Part shown: in pieces, positions 8,436 through 17,200 of the stretch
Numbering within the stretch: the first letter of the stretch is position 1
Layout of the letters: every line of letters starts with the position of its first letter
Program-made: the position numbers and the translations under genes
Notes under the pieces: generated by a model
What the model was told of the DNA's origin: nothing
What the model saw: only the letters and a program-made list of their open reading frames with translations
Databases searched by the model: none
Source: Streptomyces hiroshimensis
GTDB lineage: Bacteria > Actinomycetota > Actinomycetes > Streptomycetales > Streptomycetaceae
Assembly: GCF_014650335.1 (NCBI RefSeq)
Contig: NZ_BMUT01000015.1
Span: forward strand, 6,309 to 70,308
Direction: 5' to 3'
Length of the DNA: 64,000 nucleotides

Positions 8436-8864
8436 TCAAAGGGCCCGCAGCCCGTGGATCACCTCGCGCAGAATGCTTTCGTCGGGCAGTTCCGCCGGGG
8501 GCACCGGGCGGGTGACCCGTACGAGCCCGGCGTCGAGCAGGTCGCCGACGAGCACGCGCACCACGCCGACCGGCAGGTCGAGACCCGCGGCCAGCTCCGC
8601 GACCGAGCGCGGCATGTCCCGCGTGAGCTCCGCGATGTCGAGGTGTTCCGGGGACAGCGTCTGGTCGGCGAGGGCGTGGGCGGCGCCGGGGTGCTCCGCC
8701 GGATCCTCGGCGACGACGACCGCGATGAGGTCGAGGCCGGCCCCGTCCGCGCTGCGGGTGCGCCCGCGGGTCATGGCGTACGGGCGGACCACCGGGCCCG
8801 CCGCGTCGTCGTACCAGCGCACGTCCCCGTCGCCGGAGCCGTCCCCGGTCAGGCCGGCGGTCAC
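8436..8864 (-). CDS. cvnC: Conservon protein CvnC (DUF742)
   Basis: 142 residues with the DUF742 pattern: PVVRPYAMTRGRT, then a winged-helix-like segment (LTRDMPRSVAELAAGLDLP, VGVVRVLVGDLLDAGLV). The GTG start (8862-8864) overlaps the cvnB stop in a GTGA junction, so translational coupling is likely. CvnC proteins are conserved accessory components of the conservon complex; the biochemical role is not established. Confidence 0.87.
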   Translation of the reverse strand: MTAGLTGDGSGDGDVRWYDDAAGPVVRPYAMTRGRTRSADGAGLDLIAVVVAEDPAEHPGAAHALADQTLSPEHLDIAELTRDMPRSVAELAAGLDLPVGVVRVLVGDLLDAGLVRVTRPVPPAELPDESILREVIHGLRAL

Positions 8865-9316
8865 CCGTCGGCGGCTACGCCGGTGCGCGGAGCGGTGGCC
8901 AGGTGCGTGCCCACCCGCTTGACGAGCAGCGTCATCTCGTAGGCGACCTGGCCGATGTCGGAGTCGGCGTCGGCGAGCACGGCCAGACAGCTGCCGTCGC
9001 CGGCGGCGGTGACGAAGAGGAACGCCTCGTCCAGCTCGACGACGGTCTGGCGGACCTTGCCCGCGTCGAAGTGCCGGCCGACGCCCTTGGCGAGGCTGTG
9101 GAAGCCGGAGGCCACGGCGGCCAGGTGCTCGCCGTCCTCGCGCGAGAGGTCCTTGGAGGTCCCGGTCGCCAGCCCGTCGCCGGAGAGCACGAGCGCCTTG
9201 CGGATGCTGCCGACGCGCTCGACGAGTTCGTCGAGGAGCCAGTTCAGCTCGCCCGTGCCGGCCGGTGCGCCGTTCGCTGCGGTGGTTGTCCCGTTGTCGG
9301 CCTTCGGTGCGGTCAT
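8861..9316 (-). CDS. cvnB: Conservon protein CvnB (Roadblock/LC7 domain)
   Basis: 151 residues forming one Roadblock/LC7 domain (WLLDELVERVGSIRKALVLS; LLVKRVGTHLA), the fold of MglB-type regulators of small GTPases. In a conservon it probably modulates the nucleotide state of CvnD and docks on CvnA. The ATG start overlaps the cvnA stop (ATGA at 9313-9316), and its own stop overlaps cvnC. Confidence 0.9.
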   Translation of the reverse strand: MTAPKADNGTTTAANGAPAGTGELNWLLDELVERVGSIRKALVLSGDGLATGTSKDLSREDGEHLAAVASGFHSLAKGVGRHFDAGKVRQTVVELDEAFLFVTAAGDGSCLAVLADADSDIGQVAYEMTLLVKRVGTHLATAPRTGVAADG

Positions 9317-11754
9317 CGACCGTCCCCCTCAGATGTGGTTCCTGGTGCGGTTTTTCTCGGTGGTCTGTTCGGTGCGTCCGCCTCATTGTGCTCCCGGCCG
9401 CGCTGCCAGCCGCGCTGGAGGGCGGCCATCCTGGCCCGCACCTCGTCGGCGTCGCGCTCGGGTTCCGGACCGGCGGGATCCGGGTCGGCGGGTCCGTCGT
9501 GGGCGCCCGCCGGGTCCTTCCTCAGCTGGGGGACGAGGCTCGCCTGGCGCACGCGCCGGGGCAGCCCGCCGGTGGGCGTCCGCTCGGCCCCGGGACCGTC
9601 CGCGCGGCCCCCCGGCCCGGCGGTCGGAGCGGCGGCCGTGGCGGAGGGCCTGCGGCGCGGCAGCGGCACCGGCCCGTCGCCCGCCTGGTGGTGCTCCTCG
9701 CCCTCGTCCGGGCGCAGTTCGAACGGGCAGAGCGCGGAGTCGTCCGCTGCCGTGACGGCGGCCAGTGGGGGCCTGTCGCGCGAGGGCGCGGTCCGCGCGG
9801 GCTGCACCGGGCCCCGGCCCTTGGTGAGCGCCTGCTCGCCGGTGTCCTCGTCCCCGGAGCGGGGGTCGGTCTCGGTGAGCAGGTCCAGGGGGATGAGGAC
9901 GACGGCGGTGGTGCCTCCGTACGGGGAGGTCTGGAGCGAGACCCGCACGTCGTGGCGGCGCGCGAGCCTGCTGACGACGAACAGGCCGAGCCGGTCGGTG
10001 TCGGAGAGCTCGAACTCGGGGGTCTCGGCGAGCCGGAGGTTGGCCTCCAGGAGGGCGTCCGGGGACATGCCGAGGCCGCGGTCGTGGATCTCCAGGGTGA
10101 AGCCGTTGGCGACGCGCTGGCCGTGCACCTGCACGGCGGTGTGCGGCGGGGAGAAGACGGTGGCGTTCTCCAGGAGTTCGGCGACGAGGTGGGTGAGGTC
10201 GCCGACGGCGGGGCCGCGCACGGCCAGCCGGGGCAGGCGGCGCACCTCGATCCGCTCGTAGGCCTCGACCTCGGCGACGGCGGCGCGGACGACGTCCATG
10301 AGGCGGACGGGCTTGCGCCACTGGCGGGCGGGGGCGGCGCCGGAGAGGATCACCAGGCCCTCGGCGTGGCGGCGCATGCGCGTGGTGAGGTGGTCGAGGC
10401 GGAAGAGGTCGGCGAGCTCCTCGGTGTCCTCGGTGCGCCGCTCCATGGCGTCGAGGAGGGTGAGCTGACGGTGCAGCAGGACCTGGCTGCGGCGGGCGAG
10501 GTTGACGAAGACGTCGGCGACGCCGCGGCGCATGTCGGCCTGTTTGACGGCGGCCTCGACGGCGGCCCGCTGCAGGGTGTCGAGGGCCTTGCCGACCTGG
10601 CCGAGCTCGTCGGGCCCGAACGCGCGCGGCGGGGCCTCGGCGTCGAGGTCGATCCGCTCGCCCGCGGCCAGGCGGCGCATGATGCCGGGCAGCCGTACGC
10701 CGGAGGCCTCGTGGGCCTCCTTGCGCAGCTTCCGCAGGTCGCGCACGAGGCCGCGGCCGATGCGCAGGGAGATGACGAGCGAGCAGACGAGCGCGGCCAG
10801 GCCCAGGACGCCGGCGACGGCGGCCTTGGTCAGGACGCGGGCGGCGATCGGCTCGACGCGGTCCGCGTAGCGGTCGGTGGCCTCGGTGTTCATCCGGGCG
10901 AGCTCGTCGAGCACGGCGCCCGCGGCCCGCTCCCAGCGGATCGGGTCGATGGTGTGCGGGGCGCGGGAGGAGCCGGCGAGGATCGCGGTGTCCTCGGCCT
11001 CGCGCAGGGCGTGCGGGCCGGCGCCGCGCCAGTACTCCTCGAAGATCTTCTGGTCGCCGGCGGGCAGCACGGAGAGGTTGGTGCTGTAGAGGATCTGCCG
11101 CTCGGCGACACGGTCGGAGACGGCCCGCAGGTCCTGGCGGCTCATGGTGCCGGTGGTGAGGGCGGCGGCGAGGAGGGCGTCCTCGCGGGAGAGCGCCTCG
11201 CGGGCGCGGGCGACGCCGATGAGGGCGCGGGCCTGCTTGTCCATCTCGGCGTCCTCGAAGGCGCCCAGGCTGCCGAGGAAGGCGTAGTAGGGCTCCACCA
11301 GGTCGTTGTAGGCCTGGAAGGCGCCGTGGCGGCTGATGCCGCCGGCCTGGACCTTGCCGCGCAGGCCGTCGAGGTCGCCCAGGGCCTTCTCGATGCGCCG
11401 GAAGCGGACGTCGGTGGCGGGGCTCATGTCGCCGCGGACCTTGCCGGCGCCGGTGCGGAAGGCGGCGGCCGCCTTGTCGGTGGCGTCCTGCTGCTCGTGC
11501 AGGACGGCGAGGTTGTCGGCGCGGCGGGGGTCGGCGAGGTGGACGAGGGTCTGCCGGCGCTCCTTCTGCAGCGCGCGGACGAGCCCCTCGGCGGGGAGGC
11601 CCGCGGTGCGGATGGCCTCGGCGGCGGAGAGCAGCCGGGCGGCCTCGGTGCCGGTGATGACGGTGGCGAAGACCCACAGGCCCGTCAGGGACACCAGCGG
11701 CACCAGCAGCAGCGCCACGATCTTCCGGCGGATCGACTTCCCGCGAAAGCGCAT
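9313..11754 (-). CDS. cvnA: Conservon sensor-kinase-like membrane protein CvnA
   Basis: 813 residues. A basic N-terminus and transmembrane helix (residues ~11-33) are followed by a ~300-residue extracellular nitrate/nitrite-sensing (NIT-like) helical domain, a second transmembrane helix near residue 315 (AAVAGVLGLAALVCSLVISL), a HAMP linker, and a HATPase_c domain (N-box LLENATVFSPPH, G1 DRGLGMSPDAL, G2 DRLGLFVVSRLA). The C-terminus is a long Pro/Arg-rich acidic-basic tail. It is the receptor of the operon cvnA-B-C-D. ATG at 11752-11754 is preceded by GGGGAGG. Confidence 0.9.
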   Translation of the reverse strand: MRFRGKSIRRKIVALLLVPLVSLTGLWVFATVITGTEAARLLSAAEAIRTAGLPAEGLVRALQKERRQTLVHLADPRRADNLAVLHEQQDATDKAAAAFRTGAGKVRGDMSPATDVRFRRIEKALGDLDGLRGKVQAGGISRHGAFQAYNDLVEPYYAFLGSLGAFEDAEMDKQARALIGVARAREALSREDALLAAALTTGTMSRQDLRAVSDRVAERQILYSTNLSVLPAGDQKIFEEYWRGAGPHALREAEDTAILAGSSRAPHTIDPIRWERAAGAVLDELARMNTEATDRYADRVEPIAARVLTKAAVAGVLGLAALVCSLVISLRIGRGLVRDLRKLRKEAHEASGVRLPGIMRRLAAGERIDLDAEAPPRAFGPDELGQVGKALDTLQRAAVEAAVKQADMRRGVADVFVNLARRSQVLLHRQLTLLDAMERRTEDTEELADLFRLDHLTTRMRRHAEGLVILSGAAPARQWRKPVRLMDVVRAAVAEVEAYERIEVRRLPRLAVRGPAVGDLTHLVAELLENATVFSPPHTAVQVHGQRVANGFTLEIHDRGLGMSPDALLEANLRLAETPEFELSDTDRLGLFVVSRLARRHDVRVSLQTSPYGGTTAVVLIPLDLLTETDPRSGDEDTGEQALTKGRGPVQPARTAPSRDRPPLAAVTAADDSALCPFELRPDEGEEHHQAGDGPVPLPRRRPSATAAAPTAGPGGRADGPGAERTPTGGLPRRVRQASLVPQLRKDPAGAHDGPADPDPAGPEPERDADEVRARMAALQRGWQRGREHNEADAPNRPPRKTAPGTTSEGDGR

Positions 11755-12010
11755 GGCCTCCCCAACGTCAACCCCGCTCTGGTGGGGTGGTGTTCCGACA
11801 ACAATGCGGCGTGAGCCTACTACTGCGGGGTACGGGACTCGAAGGCCAGTACGGTGATCGGACCGTCGGGGTGGCCACCCGTATGGCGGTAATTCCCTGC
11901 CCATGGGAACTATCGGGCACCGTCCCTCGCTCTTGTGGAGGGAGCCGGACCGCTGCGGCCGGCCTCGGCACGGAAGGCGGCGGGGGCCGCCGACGAGGGG
12001 GTGAGCCGTC
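11755..12010. promoter_or_regulatory. Divergent intergenic region upstream of cvnA
   Basis: 256 bp between cvnA (minus) and the small membrane protein gene (plus). It must contain the cvn operon promoter. I see no clear inverted repeat or confident -10/-35 pair. Confidence 0.3.
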
Positions 12011-12364
12011 GTGGAGCGGGATCATGACGAGCCGTCGCACCGGGCGCGACCGCCGCTGTGGGTGGAGGGGCCCGCGCGCCGGCGCCGGATGCCGGATCCG
12101 GTGCGCACCGCCGCGGTGCGCGCGGTCCTCTTCGTCGCCGTGACGCTGGTCCAGGCGATGGTCGCGGCGCTGTTCGCGTTCGCCGGTTCGTGGCTGGCCC
12201 TGCCGGCGCTGCTGTGCACCCTGGCGAGCGTCGTGGCGACGACCTGGGCGGTGCTTGACGTGTGGGTCACGCGGCAGGTGTGGCGGCAGAGGCACGGGGT
12301 GGTGTCCGTGCCCAGCAGTTCCGCGCGCGCGGGCAGACGGGCCCGGCGACCCGGCTTCCCCTGA
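12011..12364 (+). CDS. Small membrane protein, unknown function
   Basis: 117 residues: a charged N-terminus rich in Arg and Pro, two predicted transmembrane helices (about residues 34-55 and 60-85), then a basic Arg-rich tail. I do not recognise a family. The GTG start follows a G-rich stretch (GGGGG at 11998-12002). It may share a transcript with the downstream methyltransferase. Confidence 0.65.
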   Translation: MERDHDEPSHRARPPLWVEGPARRRRMPDPVRTAAVRAVLFVAVTLVQAMVAALFAFAGSWLALPALLCTLASVVATTWAVLDVWVTRQVWRQRHGVVSVPSSSARAGRRARRPGFP

Positions 12365-12448
12365 TCGTCAAGCGCCGGGTAGGTTCGGCGGTTGACGGTG
12401 TCGTACACCGGGCACGGGCGGGCGGACGGGCCATGGGGGGATGTACGG

Positions 12449-13585
12449 ATGGCGGAGCGGGAGCGGGCGGTGCATCGCATTCCGGAGGTGCTCCGGGATG
12501 CCGGGTGGACGGTGTGCCTGGTCGGTGAGGAGCAGTCGGGCAAGCTGGCCCAGGTGACCGCCGGGTTACGGCGCGGCCCGGATCCCTCGGGCTCGGGAAA
12601 ACTGATCACCTCCGGCTTCTCGTACTGGGGCCTGGAGTCCACCGTGGCCTGGGCCCACGCCTGCAACGACCTGTACTACCCCGTGATGCGCGAGAGCATC
12701 GCCTCTTTCAGCCGCCGCTGGCGCGGCCTGAGCGACAGACTCCCGGACGGGCCCCTGCACTATGTGAGCCTCGGCCCCGGGACCGGGCAGAAGGACCAGG
12801 CCCTGCTGCGCTCCCTCGACGGCCGGGGCCGCTGCGGCTGCTACATACCGGTGGACGTCAGCGCCGAGATGCTGCGTCTGGCCCAGCGCGAGGCGCTGCA
12901 GCACCTGCACGTGCCCGTGGCGGACGTGCTCCCCGTCCAGCTGGACTTCTCGATGCCCGCCAACCTCGACAGGCTGGGCACGCTCATCCGCCGCACGGTC
13001 GGCAGCGAGCCCGTCGTGTACTCCCTGCTCGGCAACACCCTCGCCAACTTCGACAGCGACACCCAGCTGCTGGCGCTGCTGGCCGAGAAGCTGCTGCGGC
13101 CGCAGGACCGCTTCCTGCTGGAGGTGGCCAGCACGGCCGGGCAGGACGAGGTGGCGGCCCGCGCCGCCGCGCAGGAGTACGAGAACAGCCCGCGCTTCCG
13201 GGAGTTCGTCACCAGTGCCCTGCTGCAGTACACGGACCTGCAGATCGACATGAACAGCCTCTCCTGCGAGGGCCTGGTCGAGGACGACCGGGCGCTGAAG
13301 ATCAAGGTGATCTACCGCAACCGCACGGGGGCCGAGCTGCAGCTCACGCTGCCCGACCGCAGCACGGTCCGGTTCCCCGACCAGGACACCATCCGCCTCC
13401 TCCTCAGCCGCAAGTACACCCGCACCGGGCTGGAGAAGATGCTGGTGGACGCGCGGGTCACCACGGTGGGCGAGACCCACGAGGCCGGGCACGCCGCCTT
13501 CGACGGGCCCGCGTTCGGGATGACGCTGCTGCTGCTCGCCCCCGGCGACGGCACCCGCCCCGCCGGGCCCAACCCCTTCGACTGA
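12449..13585 (+). CDS. EgtD-like SAM-dependent methyltransferase (histidine-specific MT domain)
   Basis: 378 residues with the EgtD-type methyltransferase fold (PF10017-like): SAM-binding VSLGPGTGQKDQALL, an acidic ribose-binding strand (YIPVDVSAEM), and YSLLGNTLANFD typical of this family. EgtD trimethylates histidine in ergothioneine synthesis, but no egtA/B/C/E genes are here and the acceptor is unknown. Codon 40 is TTA (12566-12568), so expression is probably bldA-dependent. Start chosen: ATG 12449 after GGGGGG (12435-12440); a GTG at 12392 is an alternative. Confidence 0.75.
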   Translation: MAERERAVHRIPEVLRDAGWTVCLVGEEQSGKLAQVTAGLRRGPDPSGSGKLITSGFSYWGLESTVAWAHACNDLYYPVMRESIASFSRRWRGLSDRLPDGPLHYVSLGPGTGQKDQALLRSLDGRGRCGCYIPVDVSAEMLRLAQREALQHLHVPVADVLPVQLDFSMPANLDRLGTLIRRTVGSEPVVYSLLGNTLANFDSDTQLLALLAEKLLRPQDRFLLEVASTAGQDEVAARAAAQEYENSPRFREFVTSALLQYTDLQIDMNSLSCEGLVEDDRALKIKVIYRNRTGAELQLTLPDRSTVRFPDQDTIRLLLSRKYTRTGLEKMLVDARVTTVGETHEAGHAAFDGPAFGMTLLLLAPGDGTRPAGPNPFD

Positions 13586-13598
13586 CGGCCCGGCGCCG

Positions 13599-14237
13599 AT
13601 GGGACTCCTCGGCCGGCTCAGCCGGCAGTTCTTCGCCGCCGCCACCATCACCTGCCTGCTGGTCGCACTCGGCATCTGCGTGTGGTGGCTGACCGTCGCC
13701 CAGGGGCGCGACGACCGCTTCGAGCCCGCGACCTCCGGGCTCGCGCTCGTCGCCGCCGTCACCGGGGTCTACGCCGAGCGGCGGGCGGCGGCCCGCGAGC
13801 GGCGCGCCCAGGCGCTGCACGCCCTCGCCGACGAGCTGGTGAAGAACACCGAGCTGCTCGCCGCGGGCTTCGCACCCCTGGACCGGTTCGCGCCCCGGGC
13901 GCGCGTGTACCCCCGGCTGATGCAGTCCGCGACGGACGCCGCGCTGGTGTCCGGGGTGTTCTCCGAACCCGGGCACGGCGAGCTCGTCGCCCTGCTGCAC
14001 CGCTGGCGGGACGCCGTGCACGACTTCAACCGGCGGCTGGACCTCACCGAGCTGCGCACGTACGTCTCGCGCGTGCCGCCGGAGGAACTGCTGGCGATCG
14101 ACGAGGCCATGCACCGGCCCGGCGGGCAGCTCGACGGGCTGCGGCGGCTGCGGGGCAGCGTGGAGGAGCTGCTGCGGGGGCGGTACGGCGTACCGGGGCT
14201 CCGCCCCGGCACGCCCCCGCCGGCCGGAGGGACGTGA
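13599..14237 (+). CDS. Membrane-anchored helical protein, unknown function
   Basis: 212 residues. Two N-terminal transmembrane helices (about 11-33 and 45-57) are followed by a long helical cytoplasmic region rich in Arg, Ala and Leu and a Pro/Gly-rich tail. No family recognised. It lies 13 bp after the EgtD-like gene and is probably cotranscribed with it. It converges on the SMC-like gene with 26 bp between stops. Confidence 0.65.
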   Translation: MGLLGRLSRQFFAAATITCLLVALGICVWWLTVAQGRDDRFEPATSGLALVAAVTGVYAERRAAARERRAQALHALADELVKNTELLAAGFAPLDRFAPRARVYPRLMQSATDAALVSGVFSEPGHGELVALLHRWRDAVHDFNRRLDLTELRTYVSRVPPEELLAIDEAMHRPGGQLDGLRRLRGSVEELLRGRYGVPGLRPGTPPPAGGT

Positions 14238-14273
14238 GCCTCGGGCCGGCGGGGGCATGAGCCCTAGGCCGGC
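14235..14273. repeat. Degenerate tandem duplication holding both convergent stop codons
   Basis: TGAGCCTCGGGCCGGC (14235-14250) recurs with two changes at 14258-14273, a 23-bp period. Unit 1 begins with the plus-strand gene's TGA; unit 2 contains CTA at 14264-14266, the minus-strand stop of the SMC-like gene. Confidence 0.75.
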
Positions 14274-17200
14274 ACCTCCTCCGGCGGGCGGCGGTACATC
14301 CGCGTCGCCGTGATCTGGCCGTGCACCTGCTCCTCGTCCGGGTCCTGCTGCGGCGGCAGGCCCGGGCGCAGGTGCTCCTCCACGCTGATGTACTTCAGGC
14401 CCGCCCTCAGGTCCGCGTCGTTGCGCAGCCGGATGACCAGCGGGAACTCGGCCAGGGCCGTGGTGTCGAACAGGCCGGTGGTGTAGAGCAGCTGGACGCC
14501 GAGGGCGTCGGCGACGGCCCGCTGGAGCTCCAGCAGGTACGTGGCGTTGGCGCGGCCGATGGGGTTGTCCAGGAACAGGGTGCCCGCGTGGCGCTGCTTG
14601 TCGCGGCCCCGGTCGTTGCTGCGCAGGGCCGCCATGGTGCAGTACAGGGCGATGGCGGCGGTGAGCAGCTGGCCGCCGGAGAAGACGTCGCCCATCTGCC
14701 GGACCGGCACGCGTTCGGCGCGCAGCACCGCGTCGGGCTTGAGGATCTCCACGGCGACGCCGCGCGGCTGCAGGGCCGCCTGGACGCCGCGCAGGAGCAG
14801 GGACATGCCGTCGCGGCGCAGGTCGGAGTTCTTCTTGACGGCCGAGCGGGTCGCCTCGTCGATGACTTCGCCGAGGCGCTCGGTGAGGGTGCTCTGGTCG
14901 GGGTCGTCGAAGCGGATGCGCAGGAACTCCTGGCCCGACCACTCCCCCAGGCCCTCGGGCAGGCGGGAGAGGCGCTGGGCGGAGCGCAGGGTGGTCAGGG
15001 AGGACTCCACGAGCCCGCGCAGCCGGTCCACGATGCTGTCGCGGTTGCGCTCCAGCTGCTCCAGCTCGTCGGTCAGGACGCGCAGGCGGGGGGCGAAGGC
15101 CTCGGCCCAGGCGGCGGCGTGCTCGGGCAGGGCGGCCGCGGGCAGCTCGCGGATCTGCTGGCGGGCGGGGGTGCGCACCTGCTCGTAGCGGGTGGAGTTG
15201 GCGTGCCGGACGAGGACGTCGCTCGCCTCGCGGACGGCGGACTCGGCGGCCGACAGGTCGCCGGCGCAGCCGCGCAGGGAGCGGCGGGCCTCGGCCGCGG
15301 CCTGGCGGGCCTCTTCCAGGCCGCCGGTGTACGGCTCGGGCTGCTCCGTGTCGTCCTCGGGGGAGTTGTCGCGCAGGAGGTCGCGCAGGAGGGCCGCGGT
15401 GTCGTCGAAGCCGGTGGCGGCGTCCTCGGCCGAGCGGTGGGCGCGCAGCAGGTCGCCGTGGGCGGTGCGGGCGCGCTCCAGGGCGTCGGTGCGGGCGGCG
15501 AGCTCACCGGTGACGGTGCGCAGGAGCTCCTTGGCGCGGTCGGCATCGCCGGGGACGAGCTCCTCGGGGAGCTCGGTGTGGGCGTCGCCGTCGGCCGGGG
15601 CGAGGCGCTCGGCCTCGCCGCGCAGCCGGCCCAGCTGCTCGCTGGCCGCGGAGGCGCGGCTCTCCAGCATCTGGACGAGCTCCTCGGCGCGGGCCGCGGC
15701 GGCCTGCCGGGAGGGCCCGTCGGCGCCTTCGGTGCCTTCCAGGAGCTGGGCGGCGCGGGTGCGCACCTTGTTGGTGAGGCGGTCGAGCTCGTTGCGGGCG
15801 GCGCTCTCGTCGCTCTCGGCGCGGGCCTGCTCGGCGCGCAGGTCGGCGCCGACGCCGACCTTCTCGTAGACCTGGGAGGCGGTGCGGTAAGCCTCGCGCA
15901 GGGCGGGCAGCGAGGCGGTGGGGGGCTCGCTCGCCTCGGGCACCTCGTCGGGGGCGCCGGCGATCTCGGCGCGCTCGGCGCGCAGGGCGCGGGACGTGCG
16001 GCGGGCGTCGTCGGCGGCGCGCTGGGCGGCGCGGCGGTCCTCGTCGGCGGCGCGGGCGCGGTCGACGAAGACGGCGGCGCGCTCCTCGGCCTCGGCGGCC
16101 TCCTCGGCGAGCTCGCGGGCGCGGGTCTGCCAGTTGGCGCGCTCGCGCAGGCGGTAGGCGAGCCCGGCGAGGGCGTCGGCGACGCGGCGGGCGCGCTGGG
16201 CGGTCTCCTGCCGCTCGTCGCGCACGCGGGCGGCCTCGGCGGCGGTCTCCTCCGCCTCGGCGCGCTCGGCGCGCAGGCCGGTCAGCCCCTCCTGGGCGGT
16301 GTCGGCTGCGGCGCGGGCGCGGGTGGCCTCGGCGGCCAGCTCGGCGAGGCGGCCCGCGGGGCAGCCGGCGCGCCACGAGGCGAGGCGGGCGGCGAGGGTG
16401 CGGTCGCCGGCGAGGCGGGCCGCTATGGCGCGGATCTCCTCGTCGCGGGCGAGGGACCGCTCGCGCAGGGTGTGCCGCTCCTCGTCGGCCGCGCGCTCGT
16501 CGTGCATGGCGGGGTTGGGGGCCACGAGGAACACGCCGGTGTCCTGCCGGCCCGCCTCCGGTACGGGGGCGAGCAGGGCCTCGGACGTGCCGACGGCGAG
16601 GGCGGAGCGGGGCAGCAGGGAGGCCGTGCCGAGCACCTCGCGGGCCCGGGCGTGGGAGTCGCCGTCGGTGATGACGACGCCGTCGACGAGCTCGGGGCGG
16701 GCCGCGAGGACGGCGGCGTGCCGGGCCGGGTCGACGGCCTGGGCGAGGTAGCGCCAGCCGGGCAGGGCGGGGATGCCGTGCTCGCCCAGGTACTCCACGG
16801 CCGCGAGGACGTCCGGGCGGGGCGGCAGCAGGCCGCCGTCGCCGAGGGCGCCCAGGATGCGGGAGTCGTCGGCGGCGGCCGTACGCAGGTCGAACAGGTG
16901 CCGCTCGGAGGTGGCGACGCTGTCGTCGAGCAGCTCGCGCAGCGCGTCGGCGTTGCGGTCGAGCTCTTCGGCGGTCAGCGGGCCGGAGGCGGCGCGGCGG
17001 GCGGGGGCGGGGCCGTCGGGGCGGCGCCGGGCGGCCGCCCGGACGGCGCCGGGGTAGTACGGGGCCTCGCCGTCGGGTGCGTCCTCGGAGGAGCGGCGCG
17101 GGGCGGGCGGGCGGCCGTCGCCGTCCGGGCCCGCCTCGGTGCGCGGGCCGGGCACCTGGCCGGAGGCGTCCGGCTCGGGCAGGCCCAGCAGCTCGATCAG

